This document shows positions 1-9,533 of a stretch of 64,000 bases of DNA, in pieces. The stretch comes from Halomonas nitroreducens (GTDB taxonomy: Bacteria; Pseudomonadota; Gammaproteobacteria; Pseudomonadales; Halomonadaceae): positions 1 through 64,000 of the forward strand of contig NZ_RXNS01000017.1 of assembly GCF_003966155.1 (NCBI RefSeq), read 5' to 3'. The notes beneath the pieces are model-generated. The model had not been told where the DNA came from. It saw only the letters and a list, made by a program, of their open reading frames with translations, and did not search any database. Each line of letters begins with the position of its first letter. Position 1 is the stretch's first letter. Both the position numbers and the translations under genes were made by a program.

Positions 1-657
1 CGAAACCTCAGCTTGCCAGAAATCGTGCACCTGAATCCCGAGCGGGTCCCGATGTCACAGGCATCAGGATTTTAAAGAGCCGAAGTCATTTCATGTGCCA
101 ACTATGTTGACAGGCTCCGTCACCGAACTATAACGACGGTGTCATGCAGTGTAGACCGCACCCTGCATGAGCCAACCCAAGCCTTAAAGGGGACCAACGC
201 GTGATAGGCCATTTTGTCACCTACTCTACGCGTACTGCCGTCCCTCAGCATCTATGTCGTCGTTATACTGGCCCGGATGCATGATCAGCACGATTCGCAG
301 GGCACGGGTTAGTGAACCTCTTCCACGAAGCCATGAGTCAGGGCGCTGCCAAGATTGCACGGGCTTGGGTCGGCGTATTTCCTTGCGGAGATCGATCACG
401 GCCTCTCCGGCAAAAGGGAGAGGCTGACCGGTAGGCAGCAGATAGAGGCTCACATGATTCCATGAAAGTCTTTACGCCAACCTTACCGGGGCGAGGCCGC
501 CTCATCGTAAAAATGGACCACATTAGTGTCCTGGTTTATTGCCGGCTTCGGGCAAGTAGACCATAGCAACAATCATGCTGCTCAATCTTGTCGCATTTAG
601 GGAGTCATGAGCACACTGGGTCTTCAACCGACCACCTGTCGGTTTGGGTGCACGTTT
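1..657. other. Gene-free left edge
   Basis: I see no convincing gene here on either strand. Short open frames exist but have no recognisable motif or ribosome site. The stretch lies downstream of the minus-strand flippase and is more mixed in composition than the housekeeping DNA further right. It is probably intergenic or decayed DNA at the end of a surface-polysaccharide locus. Confidence 0.5.
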
Positions 658-2046
658 TCAGAAAGCAAAAGTTTGTATCCCGAGCTTCGCCCTTGCCACC
701 CTCCACATGTATACATTCCAGAAGCAGATGGTTAGCGCAGTGGCAAGTCCAGCACCAACCGTGCCATATAATGGAATCAGCAATGCGTTCATTATGATAT
801 TGATAAGTGTAGCCATGACCATGGCTCTCATGGAGTCGACTTGGTGGCCCGTCATGTTCAATAACACACCTACTGACCCAAACAGTGCGTTTACCAGCTG
901 CCCAACCACCAACACGAGTAATGCATGGTATCCATGAGAGTATTCAGCACCAAACACAAAACCTAGGAACCACTCACCGAAAACAGCAAAAAACAGAAAC
1001 ACTGGCGCTGCCAGCAGGACAGAAAATCGAGAGCTTTTAGAGACAACGTTCTGCAATCGATCCATGGCGCCTTGAGCATGCAGCCTTGCCACATGGGGAG
1101 AGACAGCCATGTTGACCACTTGCAAACCAAATGACACAAGCACAGAAACTGATGCCGCCACTTTGTAGACACCGACATCTTCTGAAGTACTCAGAAAGCC
1201 CAGCATAACGACGTCGGTTTGACTATTTAGCATTTGCAGGCCAACTACCATTCCCAAGGGCACAGCCGCATAGAGCCACGCCAAGGAGTGATAGCATGCC
1301 GATGAGGCTCTGGCAATCTCGCCTGGTTTGACTTTTTTTAAGATCCACGCCCCTGCAATAAACGCTATCAAGGCAGCCGATGCATGCAGGATCATCGCTG
1401 TGACTGACGTGAGTATGTCGCCAACAGCCCAAGCCACTAGTATTAAAATGACAAAAAGCAGTGGGCGAAACACCAGCTCAGGGAGCTGTCCTAACACAAC
1501 CCTCCGTAACCCTCTAAGTGCAGCGCCTCGTAGATTTCCCAGAGCAACAAGAGGAATTAACGCGAAGCTTGCCAATAGAGTTTGCCTCGTCAGCTCATTG
1601 AGGTCTCCCTCCCACAAATAGAGCCCGAGTAGCGCCACCAGAGTTATGACCCCTGAGGTGATCCATACAGCAAGCGTACTCCATCGCCACAACCCCCTCA
1701 GAAGCTCCCACTGCCCACAGGCATGTGCTTTTGCGGTCTCGCGCATCACCAACTGTGGAATCCCAAGCTGAGCGGGTATCGCCATCAGCGAAACCAAGGC
1801 ATACGCAAAGGAGTATGTGCCATATGCGCCTGCACCAAGACTACGTGCCAGAAGCGTCGCGACTATAAAAGCGAGAAATGTATGACCCACCTTTACAACA
1901 GCACTGCCGGCTCCGCCCCGAAAGAGCTGGGCTTTAAGGCCGTTTCCGTGAAATTTTGCTCGGAGATGTCGAATCGACAAAACCTTACCAACATTCACAA
2001 GCCGTACCTTCTTAATAACATTCAACCATCTACCACGCGGCTTCAA
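658..2046 (-). CDS. Polysaccharide flippase (Wzx/MATE-like)
   Basis: Integral membrane protein of up to 462 residues with about 12-14 hydrophobic segments spread over the chain and short basic loops, as in oligosaccharide-lipid flippases (Wzx/RfbX group of the MOP superfamily). These move lipid-linked sugar repeat units across the inner membrane for O-antigen, capsule or exopolysaccharide assembly. Early motifs such as LLARSLGAGAYGTYSFAYA are typical. The outermost start is TTG; a GTG at about position 1998 preceded by an AAGAAGG site is a plausible alternative, so the first 16 residues are uncertain. The gene is A+T-richer than most of the window. The neighbouring wzz gene supports a polysaccharide role; the sugar handled cannot be told. 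Confidence 0.8.
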   Translation of the reverse strand: MKPRGRWLNVIKKVRLVNVGKVLSIRHLRAKFHGNGLKAQLFRGGAGSAVVKVGHTFLAFIVATLLARSLGAGAYGTYSFAYALVSLMAIPAQLGIPQLVMRETAKAHACGQWELLRGLWRWSTLAVWITSGVITLVALLGLYLWEGDLNELTRQTLLASFALIPLVALGNLRGAALRGLRRVVLGQLPELVFRPLLFVILILVAWAVGDILTSVTAMILHASAALIAFIAGAWILKKVKPGEIARASSACYHSLAWLYAAVPLGMVVGLQMLNSQTDVVMLGFLSTSEDVGVYKVAASVSVLVSFGLQVVNMAVSPHVARLHAQGAMDRLQNVVSKSSRFSVLLAAPVFLFFAVFGEWFLGFVFGAEYSHGYHALLVLVVGQLVNALFGSVGVLLNMTGHQVDSMRAMVMATLINIIMNALLIPLYGTVGAGLATALTICFWNVYMWRVARAKLGIQTFAF

Positions 2047-2226
2047 AGGTGCAATTATTGGTTAACTATCTCATTAGAAACTTGCGGCGTGTAATACCGC
2101 TTCTAAATATGACTCTATCGCATGGCTAAGGCATCAAATTCCATTCAAGGAGCGGCACGCCCCCATCAGGCACTAAGAGAGGCAGCTTTATTGTAATAAA
2201 AGAGAGTGCAACCCAACCGATGAATG

Positions 2227-3024
2227 TCAGCCCTCAGCCAGGCTTTTTTTAACAGCAAGCACGAATTGCATCATAAACGCCGACAATACGGCAAACAGCA
2301 GACCGAAAGCGATAGACAGTGCCAGAAGTAAACTGCGGCTCATGCCAACCGGGTTTAGCCCCCGCGCTGCAACTTTCTCGACCATCCCTTCTTTCAACTG
2401 ACCCAGCTGTGCCTGAAGCTCTAATATACGGCTGGAATAGCTTGCCATCAGTTGACTTGTATATTCGCTATTGGCCTCTTTTACGGCCTCCAATCCACGT
2501 TCAGTGCTTTCCAACTGGCTTTCAAGCACGGCACGCCTTTGCTCGATCAATTCTTGCTGGTTCTCCATGACACGCTCAATCAAATCTTGGTGCAGGGTCT
2601 CAACATGATCTGCGAATTGCTCGGCGGCTTCACTATTGATCACCAACAGCTTTGTATCCGCCGGATTGGAGAAATGGATGCGAAATGGCAAACTTTCTAG
2701 ATTCGTCGATTCCAGCAGGCCCCGAGTTGCCGGTGCGAAATACAGGTTCTTCAGCTTCGATTCGACGCTCTTCGGCGATTCTAGCGCTACGCTGCCTCCA
2801 TGATCGCTCGACAATGCTGCCTGTTCGGCCAAATGGTATATCGTGACGTATTCGTATTGACGGGGCATCATCGCGATGTAACCAAGGGCCATCACCATGA
2901 ACAGGGAGAACACGACAGCCATTATTTTCCATCGCAAAATCAATATTTTAGCAAGATCAACAAAGGATATTTCATCCTCTTTCGAGGTTGAAAGGCGGCC
3001 TTTGCCAGAATATTGGTCACTCAT
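2227..3024 (-). CDS. Wzz-family chain-length determinant
   Basis: About 265 residues with the Wzz/PCP-1 layout: a cytoplasmic N-terminus, a first membrane helix near residues 30-53, a periplasmic region rich in charged heptads (about 130-215) that should form a long coiled coil, and a second helix near 228-252 ending in a short basic tail. Wzz proteins set the modal length of polymers made by the Wzx/Wzy pathway. The start is the ATG at 3024; a TTG two codons upstream is in frame but poorly placed relative to an AAGAGA ribosome site. It sits 180 bp upstream of the flippase on the same strand, probably the same transcription unit. No Wzc-type kinase domain is fused to it. Confidence 0.75.
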   Translation of the reverse strand: MSDQYSGKGRLSTSKEDEISFVDLAKILILRWKIMAVVFSLFMVMALGYIAMMPRQYEYVTIYHLAEQAALSSDHGGSVALESPKSVESKLKNLYFAPATRGLLESTNLESLPFRIHFSNPADTKLLVINSEAAEQFADHVETLHQDLIERVMENQQELIEQRRAVLESQLESTERGLEAVKEANSEYTSQLMASYSSRILELQAQLGQLKEGMVEKVAARGLNPVGMSRSLLLALSIAFGLLFAVLSAFMMQFVLAVKKSLAEG

Positions 3025-4089
3025 ATGCAATCTCTTGTGTCTGAAAGAGAAGCAGGCACGCTACCGCCCTGGGATTCTCCCGGGCTTGTTCCCACGCCCT
3101 TCAAAAACAGGGGTATCGCCGGGCAAGCCTCGCTCCCGTCCCGATACCCGTCGATGATGCCGCCATTCTACGCAAGTGCTCGAATGGGCTCTACGCTCGC
3201 TGCCGCCTCCACGGCAAAAGTGTTGGTCCGAAGCTAAGGCGACTTGGATCATGAAGGATACAGACCCACTGCCAAGGCCACAACGGCGGCAGCAGCGCTA
3301 GTTGCGCCCCACGAAGCCGATGAAGGGGACCATCAAAAGCGCAGGCCCTGCAGGGCCTAGAGAGCAAGCAGACAGCGCCTGCCAGCGTGTTTTACGCCGT
3401 CGCCGCCGTGAGGCAAGAGGCCGGTGGGCAGACCTTTGACGGGGAAATCACGGTCCAGACGGGCATTGAGCCTCACTGCCCCCATGAGACTGCCTCCTCC
3501 TCAAGGAATCATGCTGTCTCCTGCTCATCCCATCGGCACTGAGGAAGGCATTTGGCAGCTGCCCAAGTCGGAGTAATGGTGGCTATCTGGATGATGCCGC
3601 CAGCGCCCCCAGCGGTGGCATCAATCAAGCAACGCCGATTGCATGCGACTGTTTAGTACAATCGATGCCCGACACCTTCGCGCCCTGGGCCGCTGGCAGG
3701 GCTCAGCCACAGTGCGCATGAGCCCGACGGCGGGGACTATGCGCCACCTGTCCAGACCCGTTCGGGAGGGGCCCTCGGCAATCTCCAACTGGGCGGGTTG
3801 TCCCCCTTGCGCCTCATGAGCTCAAAGGCTGCGGGTACAATGAGTCGTCGCTACGATGTCAACCAGGCAATGACGCCCCGACCCCAAGGGGTAGTATCGA
3901 GATGATCCATGCCAGGCGCATCGGTTTCAGGATGCAGGCCATGCCGCGTATAGGTGGTCCCAGGAGGCTCGGCAGCTTCGCATGCCCTGGCTATCTCATC
4001 ACTGGACATCCAACCGGCTGGGTGGAGGCTGTCCCTATGGCCATCGATGCGCCCCCTCGTCCGGCCATCTGCCCCGCTGGAAAGTGCGG
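3025..4089. other. Decayed gene-free stretch
   Basis: About 1 kb without a convincing gene. Only short frames lacking motifs or ribosome sites occur on both strands. It lies between wzz and an IS481 element, so it is probably decayed mobile or accessory DNA, but I cannot assign a parent gene. Confidence 0.45.
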
Positions 4090-4090
4090 G

Positions 4091-5028
4091 CTAGATGTGT
4101 AAACCCACCAGGTTGTTCACGGAATGCCCCAGCCGGCTAATGGGAGGTTGGTAGTTCAGGCTGGCATGGGGCCGATGCCAGTTGTATTGGTGGAGCCAGA
4201 CGGGCAGATGCTTGCCTCGTGCCTCCGAACTCTCGTAGCGCCACGCATAGGCCCATTCACGCAGCGCGGTTTGATTGAACCGCTCTGCCTTGCTATTGGT
4301 ACGGGGACTGTAGGGAGGGGGACGCTTGTGATTCAGACACAGGCGGTGAAAGGCTCTGAGCGGGTAGCAGGCGCCGTTGTCGGTCAGCACCCGCGTAAAA
4401 CGGGCCCCAGTCCTCGGTAATAGCGCATGGCGTCCAACAGCGCGTAACAGGCACTCCAGCCGGTTTCATCGGGGTAGCGGGTACCAGAGGCCACCCGCGG
4501 GAGATCGTCGATCGCGATGTGGACATACTCCCACCCGGCACTAGGAGAGACCTGCTGCCTATCGCCGGTGACCCGATGTCCCGGCCGCGCGAAGCGGTCG
4601 AGCTTCTTGATGTCCAGATACAGGAGCTCCCCGGGGGCGTCATGTTCGTAGCGGTTGTCGGGCCGGGCAGGCTCAAGGGCTGCCAACCGGCTTAACCCCG
4701 CGCACCTAAGTATCCGGGCCACTGTGCTATGGCCGATGCCCAGCCGCTTGGCGATCTGGCGATAGGTCTGGCACTGCCGGCGTCGTTCGATAAGCAGCTC
4801 TCTGACCTCGTCAGAGACCACATGAGGGCAGCGCCGCGTGCGCGATGAGCGGTTCTGCAGCCCGGTCTCGCCTTCTTCCCGGTAACGGCGCACCCACTTG
4901 TAGACCGTTCGCCCGCTGACGCCCTGAGCCTGGGCGACCTCCTCCGGACGGAGCCCTTCATCCAAGACGCCATGGACCAGCAGGGCTCGACCATGTGGAG
5001 TGAGACGGGCATTCTCATGGGTGTTCAT
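4091..5028 (-). pseudogene. IS481 transposase, single frameshift
   Basis: The N-terminal part (5028 down to about 4390) has a helix-turn-helix region with the WVRRYREEG motif and the first catalytic aspartate in YLDIKKLDRF. The C-terminal part (about 4390 to 4091) continues in another frame with the second aspartate in LTDNGACY and the glutamate in KAERFNQT, completing the DDE triad of IS481 transposases. The break is near 4385-4405 at a GGGG run; one missing G would restore RYYRGLG..RFTRVLTDNG. The frame ends in VGLHI with its stop at the very end of the element. The start at 5028 is an ATG with AAGAGG upstream. A programmed frameshift is unlikely because relatives encode one uninterrupted frame. 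Confidence 0.85.
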
Positions 5029-5110
5029 CCGGGCCTCTTGGAGGTTGGCTTGGGTCACACCTCCAATTGTCCGGGTAGGCTGCGGATGAACAACCTACCG
5101 ATCGATTACA
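4095..5110 (-). mobile_element. IS481-family insertion sequence (inactive)
   Basis: One transposase gene fills the element and both ends carry an imperfect inverted repeat with the shared core AGGTTGTTCA (4110-4119, and its complement at 5087-5096). Just outside this core both ends carry a TGTAA motif when read inward. GCTAG occurs immediately outside each side (4090-4094 and 5111-5115) and may be the target duplication, although the exact ends are uncertain by a few bases. The transposase is frameshifted, so the copy is probably dead. It appears to have landed beside or within an older REP-associated transposase, whose C-terminal part remains on the right. Confidence 0.75.
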
Positions 5111-5169
5111 GCTAGCGATGGAAATATCATCGTGCTGTGAACCGGGAACGGGGACAGACTTCCTTCCGA

Positions 5170-5340
5170 CATCGGCTCGCCCCCGCTATGGTCGACCAGC
5201 TCCGCCAGACCACCCACAGCGGCCTGGTGCTGGGCAGCGAACGCTTCAAGCGGCAGGTGGCCGAGTTGCTCGACCGCCGCACGACACGCGGCAAGTCCGG
5301 GCGCAAACCCCGAGACCGTGAGAGCGGAAGCGTTGGATAA
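5170..5340 (+). pseudogene. C-terminal stub of a REP-associated (RAYT) transposase
   Basis: The frame ending at 5340 reads VDQLRQTTHSGLVLGSERFK followed by a stretch ending LLDRRTTRGKSGRKPR. This is the characteristic tail of Y1/HUH transposases associated with REP palindromes (typically LG-x-x-RF, then RR, then GRP/GRK). The catalytic HUH and tyrosine regions are missing. Just upstream, 5142-5160 carries GGGAACGGGGACAGACTT, a phrase typical of REP-like palindromes near such transposases. The IS481 element directly to the left may have removed or displaced the rest. Assignment rests on motif memory rather than a search. Confidence 0.6.
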
Positions 5341-5370
5341 AAACGGCCGGCAAGAGCCGGCCGATTTTTT
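5339..5370. terminator. Bidirectional intrinsic terminator
   Basis: Stem CGGCCGGC / GCCGGCCG (5344-5351 and 5356-5363) with loop AAGA, followed by six T on the plus strand and preceded by an A-run that gives T on the minus strand. It can end pilA transcription (minus) and anything from the transposase stub (plus). Confidence 0.85.
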
Positions 5371-5397
5371 CATCGGGCTCCCCCCGATTAAATACGA

Positions 5398-5871
5398 TTA
5401 TTCACATTCAGCAGGCAGGTAAGCGTCACCAATAGTAGTATTCGACGCACAATCCCACGATATATTCCCACCATTATCAGTGGCATCAAAAGACAAGATC
5501 TTACCATCAGGATCACTAGATTTAATGCCAGTCAAGGTATACTGAATCTCACCACCAGCAACAAATGCCACCTTGCTTAAATAATCGCTTTCACTGGCTT
5601 GAGTAACACCAGCTAAATCTGTATCCACAGGATTATCTTTGGCTGCGGGCCAACTACCTTCTTCAGCATAATATTCTGACATCCGTAGCTTATCACCTTG
5701 CGCCAAAGAGAAAACCTCACTCACTTTGGCTCGCGCTACATAGTCTTGATAAGCAGGAATAGCGATAGAAGCCAAAATACCAATAATCGCCACCACGATC
5801 ATCAGCTCGATCAGGGTAAAGCCGCCCTGACCCCCCTTGACGTACCGCTGCATGCCTTGTCTTTTCATCAT
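5398..5871 (-). CDS. pilA: Type IV major pilin PilA
   Basis: Prepilin of about 157 residues. A short basic leader ends in GGQGG, followed by the mature N-terminus [20 protein letters not shown], the class IVa signature with phenylalanine +1 (methylated after PilD cleavage) and glutamate +5. The rest is a variable globular domain with two C-terminal cysteines (in WDCAS and PAECE) that should form the pilin disulfide loop. The start is chosen at 5871, or the adjacent ATG at 5868, because AAGGGGTGAAG precedes it; the upstream in-frame ATG lacks this. Codon use is visibly A+T-richer than pilB/pilC, as often seen in fast-changing pilins. It is transcribed away from pilB and ends at a strong terminator. 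Confidence 0.95.
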   Translation of the reverse strand: MMKRQGMQRYVKGGQGGFTLIELMIVVAIIGILASIAIPAYQDYVARAKVSEVFSLAQGDKLRMSEYYAEEGSWPAAKDNPVDTDLAGVTQASESDYLSKVAFVAGGEIQYTLTGIKSSDPDGKILSFDATDNGGNISWDCASNTTIGDAYLPAECE

Positions 5872-6227
5872 CTTCACCCCTTGCTCCATCCCGCCTGCCC
5901 AGGCTGATATCGAATAGTGGTACAGGCGAACTCGTTGCCATGCCTCGGAACCCGGTCAGGATGCCGCTCGGTCAGCCGGCTTTTCCGGGTCCCCGCAGGC
6001 GGCAAGAAGGCCGCCCTACCGTTACATTAATTTACATTTTGCCACCCTGCAAGGACAAGGTACCACATTGTGTGACCGGAGGACTGACCGCCACCATACT
6101 GACGCTTGCCGTCCTGTCGTCAAGCCAAAGGTTGAAGGCCACGGGTCTGCGCTGGGCGACCCCCATGCTTACAGGCTAGAATCAAGCAGGAAAGCCATCA
6201 GCTTCCGCGGCGAGACAATTACCCCCT
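5872..6227. other. pilA-pilB divergent intergenic region
   Basis: No gene is visible. The stretch must hold the pilA promoter (minus) and pilB promoter (plus). It includes an A+T-rich patch near 6020-6045. I looked for the sigma-54 pattern common at pilA promoters (TGGCAC-N5-TTGC) and found only the poor partial match TGGCAAAATG on the minus strand near 6040, not enough to call. Confidence 0.4.
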
Positions 6228-8021
6228 ATGAATGACTACCGCCCTCCCGGCCCCGAGCAGGCCTATACACCCGAGCCCGCCAGCTCGCCCCTTTCCGGCG
6301 CCGCCCACCGCAGCGGCCTGCGCGGGCTGAGCCGGCGCCTGATGCACGATGGCTACCTGAGCGAGGCCGCCGCCGCCCGCGCCGAGCAGGAGGCCCGGGA
6401 GGGCGAGATCTCGCTGCTGGAGCATGTGATCCAGTCCGGCCTGGTGCCGGCCCGCCAGGCCACCCTCACGGCGGCCTGGGAATATGGCCTGCCGATCATC
6501 GACCTGGATGCCCTGCGGCTCGAGAGCCTGCCTCCTGCGGCGGACTACCCGGACAAGATCCTGCGCCGCCTGGGCGTGCTGCCCCTCAATCGGCTCGGCC
6601 ATCGCCTCACCGTGGCGGTGCCCTACCCCTCCACCCTGGCCCAGCTGGATGAGCTGCAGTTCGCCACCGGCCTGACGCCGGAGGGCGTGCTGGCCCCTGT
6701 GGACCAGCTCGGCCCGGTGCTCGAGAGCTACCTCGCCCGCAACGAGAACACCATGCTCGACGAGCTGGCCAACGTGGACGACGCCATCGGCGAGCTCAGC
6801 TACGACGAGGGCGTCACCGACGTCGTCGACGAGCAGCAGGCCGTGGCCGCCGCCGGGGACGACGCGCCCATCGTCAAGTTCGTCAACAAGATCCTGCTGG
6901 ACGCCATCCGCCGCGGCGCCTCGGACATCCACTTCGAGCCCTACGAGACCAGCTACCGGGTGCGCTTTCGTATCGACGGCATGCTGCACGACGTGGCACA
7001 CCCGCCCTTCGCCATGCGCACGCGCATCGCCGCCCGCCTCAAGGTGATGTCGCGCCTCGATATCTCGGAGCGGCGCCTGCCCCAGGACGGCGCCATCAAG
7101 CTGAGGATCTCCACCACCCGCTCCATCGACTTTCGCGTCAACTCGCTGCCCACCGTCTATGGCGAGAAGATCGTCCTGCGGATTCTCGACCCGGCCTCGG
7201 CGCAGCTGGGCATCGAGCAGCTGGGCTTCACCCCTGAGCAGCGCGAGATCTACGAGCAGGTGCTGGACGACCCCCAGGGCATGATCCTGGTGACCGGCCC
7301 CACCGGCAGCGGCAAGAGCGTGACCCTCTACACGGGCATCAATATCCTCAACGAGGTGGAGCGCAACATCTGCACCGCCGAGGACCCGGTGGAGATCAAG
7401 GTGCCCGGCGTCAATCAGGTGAACGTGCTGCCCAAGATCGGCCTCGACTTCGCCAGCGCCCTGCGCGCCTTCCTGCGCCAGGACCCGGACGTGGTGATGG
7501 TCGGCGAGATCCGCGACCTGGAGACCGCCGAGATCGCCGTCAAGGCCGCCCAGACCGGCCACCTGGTGCTGTCCACGGTGCACACCAACTCCGCCGCCGA
7601 GACGCTGACGCGCCTGGCCAACATGGGCGTGGCACCCTTCAATATCGCCAGCTCCGTGAGCCTGATCATCGCCCAGCGCCTGGCGCGGCGCCTGTGCAAG
7701 CACTGCAAGCAGCCGGCCGATATCCCCCGAGAGGCCCTGCTCAACCAGGGCTTCACCGAAGCCGAGGTCAGCGAGGCCACCATCTTCGAGCCGGTGGGCT
7801 GCAAGCACTGCACCCAGGGCTTCAAGGGGCGGGTGGGTATCTACGAGGTGGTGCCGATCAGCAATCCCATGAGCCAGCTGATCATGAAGCAGGGCAACGC
7901 CATGGACTTCGCCACCCAGGCCCGCGAGGAGGGCCACCCGGACCTGCGCCGCAGCGGCCTGCTCAAGGTGATGCAGGGGTTGACCAGCCTGGCGGAGGTG
8001 AATCGCGTTACCAAGGATTAA
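6228..8021 (+). CDS. pilB: Type IV pilus extension ATPase PilB
   Basis: Hexameric GspE-type ATPase of 597 residues, the usual PilB length, that powers pilus polymerisation at the inner membrane. An N-terminal MshEN-like region (about 30-190) is followed by the catalytic core: Walker A GPTGSGKS at residues 357-364, the Asp box, Walker B with VVMVGEIRD, the His box (GHLVLSTVHTN), and a late tetracysteine zinc site (CKHCK and CKHC). The start ATG at 6228 has only a weak ribosome site. It is followed by pilC 157 bp later; pilA is divergent. The prepilin peptidase gene pilD, usually next, is not in this window. Confidence 0.95.
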   Translation: MNDYRPPGPEQAYTPEPASSPLSGAAHRSGLRGLSRRLMHDGYLSEAAAARAEQEAREGEISLLEHVIQSGLVPARQATLTAAWEYGLPIIDLDALRLESLPPAADYPDKILRRLGVLPLNRLGHRLTVAVPYPSTLAQLDELQFATGLTPEGVLAPVDQLGPVLESYLARNENTMLDELANVDDAIGELSYDEGVTDVVDEQQAVAAAGDDAPIVKFVNKILLDAIRRGASDIHFEPYETSYRVRFRIDGMLHDVAHPPFAMRTRIAARLKVMSRLDISERRLPQDGAIKLRISTTRSIDFRVNSLPTVYGEKIVLRILDPASAQLGIEQLGFTPEQREIYEQVLDDPQGMILVTGPTGSGKSVTLYTGINILNEVERNICTAEDPVEIKVPGVNQVNVLPKIGLDFASALRAFLRQDPDVVMVGEIRDLETAEIAVKAAQTGHLVLSTVHTNSAAETLTRLANMGVAPFNIASSVSLIIAQRLARRLCKHCKQPADIPREALLNQGFTEAEVSEATIFEPVGCKHCTQGFKGRVGIYEVVPISNPMSQLIMKQGNAMDFATQAREEGHPDLRRSGLLKVMQGLTSLAEVNRVTKD

Positions 8022-8120
8022 CAGGGGGAAGTCGCGAGGTACAAGGAGCAAGGCGTCAAGACCTTGCGGTAAGGCGTGAGGAGCAAGGAGTGAGGTGAAT
8101 GCCCCCCAGGCTTGATGCCT

Positions 8121-8148
8121 CGCCCCTCGCCCCTCGCCCCTCGCCCCT
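8121..8148. repeat. Heptamer tandem array CGCCCCT x4
   Basis: Four perfect copies of CGCCCCT lie between pilB and pilC. The opposite strand is four GGGG runs separated by CGA, an ideal G-quadruplex pattern. The preceding 8031-8095 holds degenerate purine-rich relatives (GAGGAGCAAGGAG-type). Related arrays occur at 9413-9454 and 13272-13372. Confidence 0.8.
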
Positions 8149-8178
8149 TACACACGATAAATCGCAGGGAACAGGACC

Positions 8179-9411
8179 ATGGCCACAGCCACGTTACGCA
8201 AGTCGCAGAAACTCAAGCTCTACCGCTGGCGATGGACCGGCAAGGGTCCCCACGGCCGCAAGGTGAGCGGTGAGATCATCGCCGGCCGGCGCGTCGAGGT
8301 CGAGAAGGAGCTCGCCGGCCAGAACATCATGATCAAGAACATCCGCCGCAAGGGGGGCATCGGCGGCGGCATGGGCAAGATCAAGCCTCGCGATATCATG
8401 CTGTTCGCCCGTCAGATGGCCACCATGATCCGCGCCGGCGTGCCGGTGCTCCAGGCCTTCCAGGTGGTCGCCGAGAGCCTCAAGAAGCCGGCCATGTGCG
8501 CGCTGGTCCAGGAGCTGATGAACGACGTGGCCGCCGGCGCCAGCTTCTCGGAGGCCCTGAAGCGCCATCCAGAGCACTTCGACCGGCTGTTCTCCAACCT
8601 GGTGGAAGCCGGCGAGCAGTCGGGCTCGCTGGATCGCATGCTCGAGCGGGTGGCCACCTACAAGGAGAAGCTGGAGACCCTCAAGAGCCGGGTCAAGAAG
8701 GCGCTGTGGTATCCCGCCGCGGTGATCGCCGTGGGCATCGCCGTCACCGCCCTGCTGCTGATCAAGGTGGTGCCCCAGTTCGAGAGTCTCTTCCATGGCT
8801 TCGGGGCGGAGCTGCCGGCCATGACGCGCATGACCATCGAGCTCTCCGAGTTCGCCCAGGCCTACTGGCTATGGGGGCTAGGCGGCGTGGCCGCCTTCAT
8901 CTTCCTGATCCGGGCAGGGATGAAGCGCTCGGAGGCCTTCACCTACCGCATGCACGCGCTGGCGCTGCGCATCCCGGTGATCGGCAAGATTCTCGACAAG
9001 TCCGCCGTGGCGCGCTACTCGCGGACGCTGGCCACCACCTTTGGCGCCGGCGTGCCCCTGGTGGAAGCCCTGGATACCGCCGCCGGGGCCACCGGCAACA
9101 AGGTCTACGAGCGGGCCGTGGAACAGATTCGCGAGGATGTCTCCACCGGCCAGCAGCTGCATTTCGCCATGCGCATGACCGAGCAGTTCCCGCCGCTGGC
9201 GGTGCAGATGGTCGGCATCGGCGAGGAAGCCGGCTCGCTGGATGCCATGCTCAACCGGGTGGCGGACTACTACGAGGAGGAGGTCGACAACATGGTCGAT
9301 ACCCTCACCTCGCTGCTCGAGCCCTTTATCATCGTGGTGCTGGGGGTGATGGTCGGCGGCCTGGTGATTTCCATGTACCTGCCGATCTTCGAGCTGGGGA
9401 GCGTGATTTAG
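8179..9411 (+). CDS. pilC: Type IV pilus platform protein PilC
   Basis: Inner-membrane protein of 410 residues with two GspF domains (about 75-200 and 280-400) and three hydrophobic segments near 175-195, 225-245 and 380-400, as in PilC/GspF. It anchors the assembly platform and transmits PilB motion to pilin. The basic N-terminus (KSQKLKLYRWRWTGK) and the repeated GEQSGSLD / GEEAGSLD motif, one per domain, are typical. The ATG at 8179 has AGGGAACAGG upstream. It follows pilB in the same direction across the heptamer-repeat spacer. Confidence 0.95.
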   Translation: MATATLRKSQKLKLYRWRWTGKGPHGRKVSGEIIAGRRVEVEKELAGQNIMIKNIRRKGGIGGGMGKIKPRDIMLFARQMATMIRAGVPVLQAFQVVAESLKKPAMCALVQELMNDVAAGASFSEALKRHPEHFDRLFSNLVEAGEQSGSLDRMLERVATYKEKLETLKSRVKKALWYPAAVIAVGIAVTALLLIKVVPQFESLFHGFGAELPAMTRMTIELSEFAQAYWLWGLGGVAAFIFLIRAGMKRSEAFTYRMHALALRIPVIGKILDKSAVARYSRTLATTFGAGVPLVEALDTAAGATGNKVYERAVEQIREDVSTGQQLHFAMRMTEQFPPLAVQMVGIGEEAGSLDAMLNRVADYYEEEVDNMVDTLTSLLEPFIIVVLGVMVGGLVISMYLPIFELGSVI

Positions 9412-9412
9412 G

Positions 9413-9454
9413 GGCGAGGGACGAGGGACGAGGGACGAGGGACGAGGAGCAAGG
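9413..9454. repeat. Heptamer tandem array GACGAGG x4
   Basis: Begins within two bases of the pilC stop. Four perfect GACGAGG units (9420-9447) are flanked by GGGCGAGG and AGCAAGG variants. The plus strand has four or more GGG runs with 4-base loops, a canonical G-quadruplex pattern. It lies between the convergent 3' ends of pilC and psrA. Confidence 0.8.
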
Positions 9455-9533
9455 ATAACCCTCGAACCACGTGCCTCGAACCTCGAACCTCAGCTATTGC
9501 CCCTCACTCCTTTCACCTTCCCCCACCGCCCCC

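Noticed and set aside
5872..6060. Sigma-54 promoter for pilA
   Set aside because: Only TGGCAAAATG is present; the TTGC element is not at the right distance.
6219..8051. 610-residue open frame antisense to pilB
   Set aside because: Rich in H, G, A, L and V repeats typical of the reverse frame of a G+C-rich gene; pilB has full ATPase motifs on the other strand.
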